A DNA stretch of 64,000 bases from assembly GCF_900591205.1 (NCBI RefSeq), contig NZ_UUPU01000001.1, forward strand, positions 248,001 through 312,000, in the 5' to 3' direction. Made by a program: the position numbers and the translations under genes. Positions within the stretch are counted from its first letter, which is position 1. Each line of letters starts with the position of its first letter. Positions 1 through 8,558 of the stretch are shown here, piece by piece. The DNA is from Pseudomonas viridiflava. Lineage in GTDB: Bacteria > Pseudomonadota > Gammaproteobacteria > Pseudomonadales > Pseudomonadaceae. Under the pieces are notes generated by a model. The model was not told the DNA's origin. It saw nothing but the letters and a program-made list of their open reading frames with translations, and made no database searches.

Positions 1-413
1 CCCAAGGGCCCAACGGCAGCTTCAGCCACACCGATGCCAAAAGCCGCTACGCCATGGACATCGCCATGCCCGAGGGCACGCCGATCATTGCGGCGCGCAG
101 CGGCGTGGTGGTGAAGACCGAGAATAACCAGGCCGGGCGCGGCAACGATGCGTCGGGGAACTTCGTGCGCGTGCAGCACGATGACGGCACCCAGGGCGTG
201 TACCTGCATCTCAAGCAAGGTTCGGTCAGTGTGCGGGCGGGGCAGCGTGTAGCGGTGGGGAGCCCGTTGGCATTGTCGGGCAATACCGGCAACAGCAGCG
301 GGCCGCACCTGCACTTTGTGGTGCAGCAAAGTACCGAGGCCGGGCTGGTGTCGATCCCTTACGAGTTCAACCAGCCGGTCGGTACATTGCCCAACTTTGC
401 GTTGGGCAATTAA
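1..413 (+). CDS. M23 family metallopeptidase, 3' end only
   Basis: The frame is already open at the left edge, so the start and N-terminal part are missing; about 136 residues remain, ending in TAA at 413. The remaining piece is the catalytic LytM/M23 domain: SHTDAKSRYAMDIAMPEG carries the metal-binding His...Asp pair and GPHLHF carries the HxH motif. Proteins of this family cut peptidoglycan cross-bridges in the periplasm or act as amidase activators. The first ATG in view (54) is internal to the domain and is not the real start. The gene converges on the CNNM/CBS gene with only 3 bases between the stops and no visible terminator. The family call is firm; substrate and exact role cannot be told from this fragment. 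Confidence 0.85.
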   Translation, partial: QGPNGSFSHTDAKSRYAMDIAMPEGTPIIAARSGVVVKTENNQAGRGNDASGNFVRVQHDDGTQGVYLHLKQGSVSVRAGQRVAVGSPLALSGNTGNSSGPHLHFVVQQSTEAGLVSIPYEFNQPVGTLPNFALGN

Positions 414-416
414 GGG

Positions 417-1757
417 TCAGTCCAGCAACAGGACCTTGGCCAGCACGATCTTCGGACCTTTCATCTTCTTGATGATGATCCGCAAGCCTTCAACCTCCAG
501 CACTTCTTCCTCTTCCGGCACCCGCTTGAGGGTGTCGTAGATCAGCCCGGCCAGGGTTTCGGCTTCGATGTGGTCCAGGTCGACGCCCAGCAGGCGCTCC
601 ACCTTGAACAGCGGCGTGTCGCCACGCACCAGCAACTTGCCCGGCTGGTAGGCGAGGATGCCGCGCTCGGCCTTGCGGTGTTCGTCCTGGATATCGCCCA
701 CCAGCACTTCCAGCACGTCTTCCATGGTCAGGTAGCCGATGATCTTGCCGTCGGCTTCTTCCACCAGGGCGAAGTGCGCGCCGCCTTTGCGGAACTGCTC
801 CAGCAGTTGCGACAACGGCATATGGCGCGACACGCGCTCCAGCGGGCGGGTCAGCTCGGCCAGGTTGAACGACTCGGGGATGTGGTCCAGAGCCGCCAGT
901 TCCAGCAGCAGGTCCTTGATGTGCAGCAGGCCCACGAACTCGTTACGCACCGCGTCATACACCGGGTAGCGGCTGAATTTGTGGCGACGGAACAGCGCAA
1001 GGATTTCTTTGAGCGGGGCGTTGAAGTCCAGGGTCACCAGGTCTTCGCGGGAATTGGCCCAGTCCACCACTTCCAGCTCGCCCATTTCCACGGCCGAAGC
1101 CAGTACGCGCATGCCTTGGTCGCTCGGGTCCTGGCCACGGCTGGAGTGCAGGATCAGCTTGAGTTCTTCGCGGCTGTAATGGTGCTCATGATGCGGGCCA
1201 GGCTCGCCTTGACCGGCGATGCGCAGGATGGCGTTGGCGCTGGCGTTGAGCAGGTAGATCGCCGGGTACATGGCCCAGTAGAACAGGTACAGCGGCACTG
1301 CCGTCCACAGCGAGAGCAATTCTGGTTTGCGAATCGCCCAGGATTTGGGTGCCAGTTCACCGACCACGATGTGCAGGTAGGAAATCACAAAGAACGCGGC
1401 AAAGAACGAAACGCCCTTGATCACTTCCGGCGATTCGACACCCACGGCGCCCAGCAGCGGCTCGAGGATGTGCGCGAAGGCCGGCTCGCCGACCCAGCCC
1501 AGGCCCAGGGAGGCGAGGGTAATACCCAGCTGGCAGGCCGACAGGTAGGCGTCGAGCTGGCTGTGCACGGTGCGCAGGATCTGCCCGCGCCAGCCGTTCT
1601 TGTGGGCGATGGCCTCGACCCGGGTGGCGCGCAGTTTGACCATGGCAAATTCCGCCGCAACGAAGAAACCGTTGAGCAGTACCAGGACCAGTGCAAAAAG
1701 AATCATGCCGAAGTCGGCGAAGAGTGTGGCGAAGGTGATACCAGGGGAAGGGTCCAT
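417..1757 (-). CDS. CNNM/CBS domain membrane protein (HlyC/CorC family)
   Basis: 446 residues from the ATG at 1757, giving MDPSPGITFATLFADFG. A longer frame reaches 1832 but its first 25 residues look like read-through of the leader, so I reject it. The order is that of the family: an N-terminal DUF21/CNNM transmembrane domain (about residues 1-200, with VLLNGFFVAAEFAMVKLR typical of the first helix), a CBS pair (about 220-345), and a C-terminal CorC_HlyC domain (about 360-446, with DGDTP-like and AGLIYDTL segments). Relatives are linked to magnesium or cobalt efflux; the hemolysin name in databases is historical. It lies downstream of phoR on the same strand, but about 270 bp and a REPIN separate them, so it is probably a separate transcript. 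Confidence 0.85.
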   Translation of the reverse strand: MDPSPGITFATLFADFGMILFALVLVLLNGFFVAAEFAMVKLRATRVEAIAHKNGWRGQILRTVHSQLDAYLSACQLGITLASLGLGWVGEPAFAHILEPLLGAVGVESPEVIKGVSFFAAFFVISYLHIVVGELAPKSWAIRKPELLSLWTAVPLYLFYWAMYPAIYLLNASANAILRIAGQGEPGPHHEHHYSREELKLILHSSRGQDPSDQGMRVLASAVEMGELEVVDWANSREDLVTLDFNAPLKEILALFRRHKFSRYPVYDAVRNEFVGLLHIKDLLLELAALDHIPESFNLAELTRPLERVSRHMPLSQLLEQFRKGGAHFALVEEADGKIIGYLTMEDVLEVLVGDIQDEHRKAERGILAYQPGKLLVRGDTPLFKVERLLGVDLDHIEAETLAGLIYDTLKRVPEEEEVLEVEGLRIIIKKMKGPKIVLAKVLLLD

Positions 1758-1910
1758 GATGGGGTTTTGCAGGTTCCGTGTGTTCAATAAGGGGTGGCAA
1801 AAGGGCCTGAAAGGCAGGCGCAAGTCGGCCAATGTAGCGGCTGACGGGGCGCTTGCCTAGTGCCCGCTGCCGGGCGGGGCAAGGAATGTATGCTTGGAAA
1901 CGATGCAAAT

Positions 1911-2008
1911 CCAATGTGGGAGGGGGCTTGCTCCCGAATGCGGTGGGTCAGTCAACACATTCATAGCTGACCCACCGCTTTCGCGAGCAAGCCCGCTCCC
2001 ACATTTGG
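1911..2008. repeat. REPIN (paired REP palindromes), gggag-gggctt type
   Basis: Two REP-like arms face each other: one begins CCAATGTGGGAGGGGGCTTG at 1911, the other ends GCCCGCTCCCACATTTGG at 2008. Inside them GCGGTGGGTCAG and CTGACCCACCGC form a perfect 12-bp inverted repeat. It lies between the 3' end of phoR and the CNNM/CBS gene. Such paired REPs are non-autonomous elements mobilised by RAYT transposases in fluorescent pseudomonads; the RNA hairpin may also end or stabilise the phoR transcript. Confidence 0.85.
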
Positions 2009-2026
2009 TTGGGTGGCGTGTTCGGT

Positions 2027-3349
2027 TTATTCGTCCGTGCCGATCACTCGCGAACGGGTCATCTGCGCCGGCGGAAAATGGCAGGTGAAGGTACTGCCAT
2101 GGCCCAGCACGCTGCTGATTTCCAGACGTGCGCGATGGCGCAGCAGCACATGCTTGACGATGGCCAGGCCAAGCCCGGTGCCGCCGGTGTTGGAGTTGCG
2201 GCTGGAGTCGACACGGTAGAAGCGTTCGGTCAGGCGCGGCAGGTGCTTGGCGTCGATGCCGATGCCGGAGTCCTGCACGCTCAGGTGCGCACCGTGTTCG
2301 TCGGCCCACCAGCGGATGCGGATATTGCCCTTGTCCTGGGTGTACTTCACGGCGTTGAACACCAGGTTGGAGAAGGCGCTGCGCAATTCGCCTTCGCTGC
2401 CTTTGAGCAGCACCATCGGGTCGGCTTCCAGGGTGATCTGCTGGCCGCGCTGGCCGGAGAGGGCCTGGGCGTCGTTCTTGATGGTCTGCAACAGGTTTTG
2501 TACGGCCACCGGATGGTTATCCGACGGGTAATCCGTGGCCTCAAGCTTGGCCAGCAACAGCAGGTCATTGAGCAGGGTTTGCATGCGTGAACCTTGCTGC
2601 TGCATCTGCTGCAGGGCACGGCTCCAGCGCGGGTTGATCTCGTCGACATTGTCCAGCAGCGTCTCCAGATAGCCGCAGATCACCGTCAAAGGTGTGCGCA
2701 GTTCGTGGGAGACGTTGGCGACGAAGTCTTTGCGCATCTGTTCCAGCTGGTGGATGCGGGTCACGTCGCGCACCAGCATCAGGTGTTCGTTGTTGCCATA
2801 GCGCGTCAGGTACAGCTGGATACGCACGCGGTCATTGGTGGGCGAGGGGATTTCCAGGGCTTCTTCGTAGTTTTCCTGCTCGAAGTATTCCTTGAAGCGC
2901 GGGTGGCGCACCAGGTTGGTCACCGGCTGGCCGCTGTCCTGGGGCGTCTTGAGGCCCAGCAGGGTCTCGGCGGCGCGGTTCCACCACTCCAGGTTGCCGT
3001 CGCTGTCGAGCATGATCACCGCGTCTTTGAGCGCGGCGGTGGACTCCTGCACCCGGTCGATCACTGCTTGCAGGCGCCCGCGAACGCGTTGGTCGCGGCG
3101 TTGCAAGTGGTAGATGCTGTCGAACACCTCGCCCCACAGCCCATAGCCGTCGGGTGGCGCTTCGTCGGGTTTGTGCTGGCGCAGCCATTCATGCAGGCGC
3201 AGCAGTTGCTTGAGGGTCCAGCCCAGGTACAGGGCGATACCAGCTGCCAGGCTCCAGCCATATTGGCCGCTGACCAGGCCCACCAGCAGGCAGCCGGTGA
3301 TCAACAGCAGCATGTGGCGGATCAGGGTGCCATGCCAGTTTTGGTTCAA
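2027..3349 (-). CDS. phoR: Phosphate regulon sensor histidine kinase PhoR
   Basis: 440 residues. Two N-terminal membrane segments (about 10-47) are followed by the PhoR linker, a PAS domain (about 98-200, ALKDAVIMLDSDGNLEWWN), the HisKA dimerisation helix with the phosphorylated histidine H215 in SHELRTPL, and a HATPase_c domain ending with the G2 box TGGTGLGLAIVKHV. The kinase responds to phosphate sufficiency reported by the Pst transporter and PhoU, and phosphorylates or dephosphorylates PhoB at the inner membrane. It sits 97 bp downstream of phoB, so the pair is presumably one operon. That gap contains short imperfect repeats of CAAGCT-like units with no clear function. Length and domain order are those of the family. 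Confidence 0.97.
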   Translation of the reverse strand: MNQNWHGTLIRHMLLLITGCLLVGLVSGQYGWSLAAGIALYLGWTLKQLLRLHEWLRQHKPDEAPPDGYGLWGEVFDSIYHLQRRDQRVRGRLQAVIDRVQESTAALKDAVIMLDSDGNLEWWNRAAETLLGLKTPQDSGQPVTNLVRHPRFKEYFEQENYEEALEIPSPTNDRVRIQLYLTRYGNNEHLMLVRDVTRIHQLEQMRKDFVANVSHELRTPLTVICGYLETLLDNVDEINPRWSRALQQMQQQGSRMQTLLNDLLLLAKLEATDYPSDNHPVAVQNLLQTIKNDAQALSGQRGQQITLEADPMVLLKGSEGELRSAFSNLVFNAVKYTQDKGNIRIRWWADEHGAHLSVQDSGIGIDAKHLPRLTERFYRVDSSRNSNTGGTGLGLAIVKHVLLRHRARLEISSVLGHGSTFTCHFPPAQMTRSRVIGTDE

Positions 3350-3446
3350 GGTGCGTCCTTCGGAGCAGTTTCAAGTTTCAAGCTGCAAGCTCCAAGCTAA
3401 AGCAGTCCCGCTTTGAACTTGCGGATTGTGGCTAATTGCTTGTAGC

Positions 3447-4136
3447 TCAACCTTTGGTTGAAAACCGATAGCCGGTGCCGCGCACGGTTTGTACCAGATT
3501 CTCGTAGGCATCGCCCAAGGCTTTGCGCAGTCGGCGGATATGCACGTCCACGGTGCGCTCTTCCACGTACACATTGCCGCCCCATACCTGGTCCAGCAAC
3601 TGGCCACGGGTGTAGGCGCGTTCCTGGTGGGTCATGAAAAATTGCAGCAGGCGATATTCGGTCGGGCCCATCTCGGCCGGCTTGCCGTCGATGGTCACGC
3701 GGTGGCTGATCGGGTCCAGAATCAGGCCGTCGACTTCGATAGGGGCTTCGCCATCAGTCGGACCGGCACGGCGCAGTACGGCTTTCAGACGAGCGACCAG
3801 CTCGCGTGGGGAAAACGGCTTGGTGATGTAATCATCGGCGCCGACTTCCAGGCCCTGGATCTTGTTGTCTTCTTCGCCCTTGGCGGTGAGCATGATGATC
3901 GGGATATCCCCGGTCAGCTCATCACGCTTGAGGCGGCGGGCCAGTTCGATGCCGGAGGTGCCGGGCAGCATCCAGTCCAGCAGGATCAGGTCCGGCTTGC
4001 GGTCGACGATAATGGCATGGGCCTGCTGGGAGTTTTCCGCCTCCAGGCAGTCATAGCCGGCCATTTCCAACGCAACGGCGATCATCTCGCGAATGGGCGC
4101 TTCGTCGTCAACGATCAGAATGCTCCTGCCAACCAT
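3447..4136 (-). CDS. phoB: Phosphate regulon response regulator PhoB
   Basis: 229 residues. The receiver domain (1-120) has the acidic pair D10-D11, phospho-acceptor D54 in [10 protein letters not shown], and the conserved Lys in [11 protein letters not shown]. The C-terminal OmpR/PhoB winged helix (about 130-229) ends [25 protein letters not shown]. Phosphorylated PhoB binds Pho boxes and turns on phosphate-scavenging genes. Two Pho-box-like 7-4-7 sequences lie just upstream (4150-4167 and 4191-4208), consistent with self-activation of phoBR. It reads away from the small secreted-protein gene that starts at 4291. Confidence 0.97.
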   Translation of the reverse strand: MVGRSILIVDDEAPIREMIAVALEMAGYDCLEAENSQQAHAIIVDRKPDLILLDWMLPGTSGIELARRLKRDELTGDIPIIMLTAKGEEDNKIQGLEVGADDYITKPFSPRELVARLKAVLRRAGPTDGEAPIEVDGLILDPISHRVTIDGKPAEMGPTEYRLLQFFMTHQERAYTRGQLLDQVWGGNVYVEERTVDVHIRRLRKALGDAYENLVQTVRGTGYRFSTKG

Positions 4137-4149
4137 GCCTAAAATCCTC

Positions 4150-4167
4150 TTGTCATTTAACTGTCTT
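4150..4167 (+). promoter_or_regulatory. Second Pho box-like site in the phoB / 4291 intergenic region
   Basis: On the plus strand this reads TTGTCAT-TTAA-CTGTCTT: two heptamers each with one difference from CTGTCAT, and an AT-rich tetramer between them. It points away from phoB, towards the secreted-protein gene starting at 4291, and lies between the other Pho-box-like site and the phoB start codon. It might serve the rightward gene, or form part of a composite phoB operator. Confidence 0.45.
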
Positions 4168-4190
4168 GCGCCGCATTAGATAACGGAATT

Positions 4191-4208
4191 ATTGCAGTCG
4201 TGTGACAG
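4191..4208 (-). promoter_or_regulatory. Pho box-like PhoB binding site upstream of phoB
   Basis: Read on the minus strand this is CTGTCAC-ACGA-CTGCAAT, against a Pho box consensus of two CTGTCAT-like heptamers separated by an AT-rich tetramer. It points towards phoB and its near end is about 55 bases from the phoB start. The first heptamer is nearly perfect, the second has two differences, and the spacer is not AT-rich. Called from sequence similarity only. Confidence 0.55.
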
Positions 4209-4290
4209 TAATTTAGTCGCCTGGGCAATTTGCGCCTCTCTGGGCTACGCTTTGGGTCCGAATCCTGACAACCACAAAAGGAAGGTTCCG

Positions 4291-4668
4291 ATGACTTACA
4301 GCACGATTTCCTGGAAAGCTCTGCTGGTTACGGCGGCGCTGTCACTGCCGGGCCTGGCATTCGCGGCGGAGCCGGCGATGACCCATGACGGTCTGTTGGT
4401 GGATCACAAAGGCCTGACGCTCTACACCTTCGACAAGGATGGCGATGGCAAATCAGTGTGCAAGGACCAGTGCGCAACCAACTGGCCACCGCTGAAGGCG
4501 GAGTCTACCGACAAGAAGACGGGCGATTGGACGGTCATTACCCGCGATGACCAGACCGGCCAGTGGGCCTACAAAGGCAAGCCGGTGTACACCTACAAGG
4601 ATGACAAGAAGGCCGGTGACAAAACCGGAGACGGCAAGGGTGGGGCGTGGCACGTGATCAAGCCTTGA
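4291..4668 (+). CDS. Small secreted protein with YTFDKD repeat (COG4315 / PF03640-like)
   Basis: 125 residues from the ATG at 4291, preceded by AAGGAAGG about 7 bases upstream. A longer frame from 4192 is rejected because the RBS and a signal peptide (about residues 1-24, ending GLAFAAEP) fit the 4291 start. The mature part has the secreted-repeat signature LTLYTFDKDGDGKSVC, a second Cys in KDQCATNWPP, and a C-terminal half with YKGKPVYTYKDD. Proteins of this family are small periplasmic or surface proteins of unknown biochemical role. It is divergent from phoB, and a Pho-box-like site lies about 125 bp upstream, so phosphate control is possible. Confidence 0.8.
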   Translation: MTYSTISWKALLVTAALSLPGLAFAAEPAMTHDGLLVDHKGLTLYTFDKDGDGKSVCKDQCATNWPPLKAESTDKKTGDWTVITRDDQTGQWAYKGKPVYTYKDDKKAGDKTGDGKGGAWHVIKP

Positions 4669-4690
4669 TGACGCGGTGCCGCTGAAATCA

Positions 4691-4752
4691 TCGCGGGCAA
4701 GCCCGCTCCCACAGGGAACGCATTCCAAATGTGGGAGCGGGCTTGCCCGCGA
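4691..4752. repeat. REP inverted pair between the secreted-protein gene and ubiA
   Basis: TCGCGGGCAAGCCCGCTCCC at 4691 is repeated inverted at 4730-4752; the arms are perfect over 23 bp with a 16-bp loop. The arms point the opposite way round from the 1911 element. It lies between convergent genes (4668 stop and ubiA stop at 4779) and could act as a bidirectional transcription end. Confidence 0.85.
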
Positions 4753-4778
4753 AGGCGTCAGTCGAGCCACCAAAAAAC

Positions 4779-5669
4779 TCAGCGAAACGCGTAATCCAGC
4801 ACAATCCCGACAAAAATTGCCAGCCCCGCCCAGTGGTTGTGCAAAAACGCCTTGAAGCACTTCATGCGGTCCTTGTCGCGGGTGTACCAGAACTCCCAGG
4901 CAAAACAGCCCGCCGCCACCGCCAGCCCCAGGTGGAACCAGCCGCCCAGTTCGAACCTTGCGCCTGCCAGCAACAGACACAGCAGCGCCAGGCCCTGCAG
5001 GGTCAGGATGATCACGCGGTCGGCTTCGCCGAACAGAATGGCGGTGGATTTAACGCCGATCTTCAAGTCGTCGTCACGGTCGGTCATCGCGTAATAAGTG
5101 TCATAGCCCACCGTCCACAGCAGGTTGGCGATGTACAGTAGCCATGCCGCAGCAGGCAGGCTGCCGGTCTCGGCGGTGAACGCCATTGGCATGCCCCAGG
5201 AAAACGCGGCACCCAACACCACCTGCGGGTAATAGGTGTAGCGCTTCATGAAAGGGTAACTCGCCGCCAGCGCCAGGCCGCCCAGGGACAACAGGATGGT
5301 GGTGGCGTTGGTCAGCAATACCAGCAGGAAACTGATGCCCATCAGCACCGCAAAGAACACCAGCGCCTCTTTCGAACTGATCTTGCCGCTGACCAGCGGG
5401 CGTTGCTCGGTGCGCTTCACATGGCCGTCGACCTTGCGGTCGGCCCAGTCATTGATCACGCAGCCGCCGGCACGGGTCAGCACCACGCCCAGCACAAAAA
5501 TCACGATATTGATCAACGACGGCGAGCCCTTGCCGGCAATCCACAGCGCCCACAGCGTTGGCCACAGCAGCAGGTAGATGCCGATGGGCTTGTCCATACG
5601 GGTCAACTGAATGAAATCCCAGGCCCTGGGGTTCAAGCGGTTCAAGGACTTGAGCAGACGTTGATACAT
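4779..5669 (-). CDS. ubiA: 4-hydroxybenzoate polyprenyltransferase UbiA
   Basis: 296 residues, rich in hydrophobic helices as expected of an inner-membrane prenyltransferase. The first Asp-rich motif is [18 protein letters not shown] (NDxxDxxxD) and the second is [14 protein letters not shown]; together they bind magnesium and the polyprenyl diphosphate. The enzyme adds the prenyl tail to 4-hydroxybenzoate, the first membrane step of ubiquinone synthesis. Its ATG overlaps the ubiC stop by one base (TGATG), so the two genes are translationally coupled and supply consecutive steps. Confidence 0.97.
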   Translation of the reverse strand: MYQRLLKSLNRLNPRAWDFIQLTRMDKPIGIYLLLWPTLWALWIAGKGSPSLINIVIFVLGVVLTRAGGCVINDWADRKVDGHVKRTEQRPLVSGKISSKEALVFFAVLMGISFLLVLLTNATTILLSLGGLALAASYPFMKRYTYYPQVVLGAAFSWGMPMAFTAETGSLPAAAWLLYIANLLWTVGYDTYYAMTDRDDDLKIGVKSTAILFGEADRVIILTLQGLALLCLLLAGARFELGGWFHLGLAVAAGCFAWEFWYTRDKDRMKCFKAFLHNHWAGLAIFVGIVLDYAFR

Positions 5670-6232
5670 CAGCAGTTCTCCGGATGGTCATGCAGTGCAT
5701 GCCAGAAGCTCGGCAGGAAGATTTCCGCCACCAGCACGCTCAGTTGCCCGCGGTCGAAGCGCGAGCGGCGCGCCCACAGGCCGTCGGTCTGGTCCGCTGT
5801 GGGCAGCCATTGCCGTGGGTAACGACACACTTCGATTGCCTGACGGGTGAAGGCGTGGTCGCAGAACAGCAATTCGCCCAACGAACGGCTGCCCAACTCG
5901 TCCATATGCAAGCCGTCGCCTTGCAGCGCACTGCGCGCCGCCACGCTGCGGGCGAACACCCACGGCTGGCCATGGCCGCGCAAATACACCTCGCGCACCC
6001 AGCCGATACTGGCCGGGGCCAGGCCCAATGCCGCGCATTCATCGTCGCGCAGCGGCTGCCAGCCTTCGAACAGCGGCGTCACGCTGAAGCCGTCGTCTGA
6101 CAGCCACGTCAGCCGGCGCGTCAGCGAGCCGTCGTCGAACAGCCAATTGAGGGTCAAGGGTGCGGGCAATGGGCTCAGAAGGCTCTGGGTCAGCCATTGG
6201 CAAGCATCGGGGAGGACGATTGAGTGCGGCAC
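5669..6232 (-). CDS. ubiC: Chorismate lyase UbiC
   Basis: 187 residues from a GTG start at 6232 ([14 protein letters not shown]); no upstream ATG or strong RBS is visible, so the start is less sure than the identity. The family features are present: [20 protein letters not shown], then [17 protein letters not shown], then [21 protein letters not shown]. UbiC converts chorismate to 4-hydroxybenzoate and pyruvate in the cytoplasm, providing the substrate for UbiA, whose gene overlaps its end. The 195 bp to rubA hold the divergent promoters. From memory, P. aeruginosa carries glc genes between these neighbours; none are here. Confidence 0.93.
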   Translation of the reverse strand: MPHSIVLPDACQWLTQSLLSPLPAPLTLNWLFDDGSLTRRLTWLSDDGFSVTPLFEGWQPLRDDECAALGLAPASIGWVREVYLRGHGQPWVFARSVAARSALQGDGLHMDELGSRSLGELLFCDHAFTRQAIEVCRYPRQWLPTADQTDGLWARRSRFDRGQLSVLVAEIFLPSFWHALHDHPENC

Positions 6233-6427
6233 GGTGCGTCAGTATTGGCAGCAAAAGAGGCGGCGAGCTTACCATGGCGTCCTGAGCTTTTGCCGGGCCG
6301 AACCGGCCGTTTGCGTCGATCATGCTTGCATCTGCCGGCCCCGATCAGTACAAAACGCCCTGAGCCGCACGGCAACGCTGGTCTATCGACCGTCGGCCAA
6401 CACGCCTGGACCCTGAGGAAGCAAGTA

Positions 6428-6595
6428 ATGAAGAAGTGGCAATGTGTAGTCTGCGGCCTGATCTACAACGAAGCGGACGGCTGGCCGGATGATGGAATTC
6501 TGCCCGGCACCCGTTGGGAAGATGTCCCGGAAGACTGGCTGTGCCCGGATTGCGGCGTGGGCAAAATGGATTTCGAAATGATCGAAATCGCTTAA
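6428..6595 (+). CDS. rubA: Rubredoxin
   Basis: 55 residues, the usual length for a single-domain rubredoxin. The four iron ligands are C6 and C9 in CVVCG and C39 and C42 in CPDCG, with the intervening [20 protein letters not shown] typical of alkane-type rubredoxins. It carries single electrons in the cytoplasm from rubredoxin reductase, encoded 36 bp downstream, to acceptors such as alkane hydroxylases or oxidative-stress enzymes. There is one rubredoxin gene here; I recall two in tandem in P. aeruginosa. No alkane hydroxylase lies in the window, so the acceptor is unknown. Confidence 0.95.
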   Translation: MKKWQCVVCGLIYNEADGWPDDGILPGTRWEDVPEDWLCPDCGVGKMDFEMIEIA

Positions 6596-6631
6596 TCATC
6601 AAGTTCAGAAACGTACTACAAGGAGAAAGGA

Positions 6632-7780
6632 ATGAACGCACCTGTCGTGATCATCGGCACAGGATTGGCCGGTTACAACGTGGCCCGGGAGTTTCGCAAG
6701 CTCGACAGCGAAACCCCGTTGCTGCTGATCACCGCGGATGACGGGCGCTCCTACTCCAAGCCCATGCTCTCCACCGGCTTTGGCAAGAACAAGCAAGCCG
6801 ATGGCCTGAGCATGGCCGAACCCGGCGCCATGGCCGAGCAGCTCAAGGCCCAAGTTCGCACCCACACCCGCGTCAGCGGCATCGACCCGGGCCACAAGCG
6901 CCTGTGGATCGGCGAAGAAGCGGTGGCCTATCGTGACCTGATCCTGGCCTGGGGCGCCGAGACCGTAAGGGTGCCGGTCGAAGGTGATGCGGCCGAGCTG
7001 GTGTTCCCGATCAACGACCTCGAAGACTACGCACGTTTTCGTGCCGCCGCTGCCGGCAAACGTCGCGTGCTGCTGCTTGGCGCCGGCCTGATCGGCTGCG
7101 AATTCGCCAATGACCTGATCCTTGGCGGCTACGAGATCGACCTGGTGGCGCCCTGCGAGCAAGTCATGCCGACCTTGCTGCACCCGGCTGCCGCCGCAGC
7201 GGTACAGGCCGGGCTGGAAAGTCTCGGTGCGCGTTTCCATCTAGGGCCGGTGCTCAACCGGCTGCAGCGCACTGCTGACGGCCTGGAAGCGCACCTGTCG
7301 GACGGCGAAGTGATCCACTGCGACCTGGTGGTTTCGGCAATTGGCCTGCGCCCGCGTGTCGACCTGGCGGCGGCCGCCGGCCTGCAGACCAACCGTGGAG
7401 TCATGGTCGACCGCCACCTCAAGACCTCCCACGCCAACATCTATGCCCTGGGCGACTGCGCCGAGGTCGACGGCCTCAACCTGTTGTACGTCATGCCGCT
7501 GATGAGCTGCGCCCGCGCCCTGGCCCAGACCTTGGCCGGTAACGCCACGGTCGTCAGCTATGGCCCGATGCCGGTCACCGTCAAGACGCCGGTCTGCCCG
7601 CTGGTGGTCTCCCCGCCGCCACGCGGCGCTGAAGGCGTGTGGAGCGTCGAAGGGCAGGGCGCCGACATCAAGGCCCTGTGCCGCGACGCCAGTGGCCGCC
7701 TGCTGGGTTATGCGCTGACGGGGACTGCCGTGATGGAAAAACTGGCCCTCAACAAAGAGCTTCCGCCATTGCTGGCGTAA
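6632..7780 (+). CDS. rubB: Rubredoxin-NAD(+) reductase (FAD flavoprotein)
   Basis: 382 residues starting 36 bp after rubA, with a strong AAGGAGAAAGG ribosome site. The N-terminal FAD Rossmann motif is [16 protein letters not shown], the second NADH-binding motif is [14 protein letters not shown] (about residues 148-161), and the C-terminal FAD motif is [12 protein letters not shown] (about 270-280). This is the pyridine-nucleotide-disulfide reductase fold without a redox-active disulfide, as in rubredoxin and ferredoxin reductases. It passes electrons from NADH to the rubredoxin encoded just upstream. Confidence 0.95.
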   Translation: MNAPVVIIGTGLAGYNVAREFRKLDSETPLLLITADDGRSYSKPMLSTGFGKNKQADGLSMAEPGAMAEQLKAQVRTHTRVSGIDPGHKRLWIGEEAVAYRDLILAWGAETVRVPVEGDAAELVFPINDLEDYARFRAAAAGKRRVLLLGAGLIGCEFANDLILGGYEIDLVAPCEQVMPTLLHPAAAAAVQAGLESLGARFHLGPVLNRLQRTADGLEAHLSDGEVIHCDLVVSAIGLRPRVDLAAAAGLQTNRGVMVDRHLKTSHANIYALGDCAEVDGLNLLYVMPLMSCARALAQTLAGNATVVSYGPMPVTVKTPVCPLVVSPPPRGAEGVWSVEGQGADIKALCRDASGRLLGYALTGTAVMEKLALNKELPPLLA

Positions 7781-7971
7781 ATACCGGTCGTTCTGTCGGA
7801 ATAACCCTGTTTTTGTGCTGAGAAAGCTCGCCGCGAGACTGGCGGAGCGTGCGAGGGCATGCCATCCTCACTCCCGTCTGCCGCAGAGTAGAGCCTGCGG
7901 CGCCTTGGGCGCTGCTCCATTAGAGAGCAGCACGGACATAACAACAAAAAACCGTCAAAGAGGCTTCACTT

Positions 7972-8247
7972 ATGCGTAAACCAGAACTCGCAGCCGCCAT
8001 CGCTGAAAAAGCCGATCTCACCAAAGAACAGGCCAACCGTGTCCTCAACGCCGTTCTCGAAGAAATCACCGGCGCCCTGCACCGCAAGGACAGCGTCACC
8101 CTGGTTGGCTTCGGGACCTTCCTGCAACGCCACCGCGGCGCCCGCACCGGCAAAAACCCGCAAACCGGTGAGCCCGTAAAAATCAAGGCGAGCAACACCG
8201 TTGCGTTCAAGCCGGGCAAGTCGCTCAAAGACAGCGTCAACCCGTAA
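7972..8247 (+). CDS. hupA: HU family DNA-binding protein
   Basis: 91 residues, standard HU length. The helical dimerisation half (MRKPELAAAIAEKADLTKEQ) is followed by VTLVGFGTFLQRHRGARTGK, where the DNA-bending arm begins, and by NPQTGEPVKIKASNTVAFKP with the Pro at the arm tip. It is a nucleoid protein that binds and bends DNA without much sequence preference. The ribosome site is AAGAGG before the ATG. The leader (7781-7971) holds a perfect 7-bp hairpin, GCCGCAG at 7880 and CTGCGGC at 7895, of unknown role. A strong terminator follows. This gene marks the left border of the T6SS island. Which HU paralogue it is rests on gene order recalled from P. putida. Confidence 0.93.
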   Translation: MRKPELAAAIAEKADLTKEQANRVLNAVLEEITGALHRKDSVTLVGFGTFLQRHRGARTGKNPQTGEPVKIKASNTVAFKPGKSLKDSVNP

Positions 8248-8282
8248 GCGTGTGACCGTCTCGAAGGGAGGCGGGGCGGTAA

Positions 8283-8320
8283 AAAAATGGGCACGCCGAC
8301 TGGGTCGGGTGCCCATTTTT
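8283..8320 (+). terminator. Rho-independent terminator of hupA
   Basis: AAAAATGGGCAC (8283-8294) pairs perfectly with GTGCCCATTTTT (8309-8320), forming a 12-bp stem with a 14-base loop, with A and T tracts on the two sides so it can work in both directions. It lies 36 bp after the hupA stop. Confidence 0.93.
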
Positions 8321-8558
8321 GTTGGCTGGCGTAAACCTGAGTAGTGAAATACAAAGTTATATATGTAGCTCTATATGACGGGGGCGTAATTTATTAAATT
8401 TCTTACTGCGGAATTTTCTTTCTGTGGCACGGGTACAAGCAACAGTACCTGTCTGACGTGTAACTAAAAAGTCTGGAACTTTTAATTCGATTAAGTCACT
8501 CAGATTTTGAGAGTGCAGTCTGCCCTCTCTAAATTGTTCATTTATTAGGGTTGATACT
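8321..8558 (+). other. AT-rich gene-free stretch upstream of the 332-residue protein
   Basis: About 240 bases with visibly lower GC than the flanks (runs such as ATACAAAGTTATATATGTAG and TTTATTAAATTTCTTACTG). It presumably holds the promoter of the gene starting at 8559, but I could not settle on one -35/-10 pair. The composition change begins straight after the hupA terminator, which makes this the likely left junction of the acquired island. No direct repeat or tRNA end was recognised here. Confidence 0.5.

Noticed and set aside
54..413. ATG at 54 as the start of a small complete peptidase gene
   Set aside because: The frame is open to the left edge and the metal-binding His of the M23 domain is encoded before this ATG, so the gene is truncated by the window.
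570..1790. 406-codon plus-strand open frame opposite the CNNM/CBS gene
   Set aside because: Mirror frame of a real gene; no domain and no ribosome site.
3370..3401. Short CAAGCT-like repeats between phoB and phoR as an attenuator
   Set aside because: The copies are imperfect, form no clear stem with a T run, and such stretches are common in Pseudomonas intergenic DNA.
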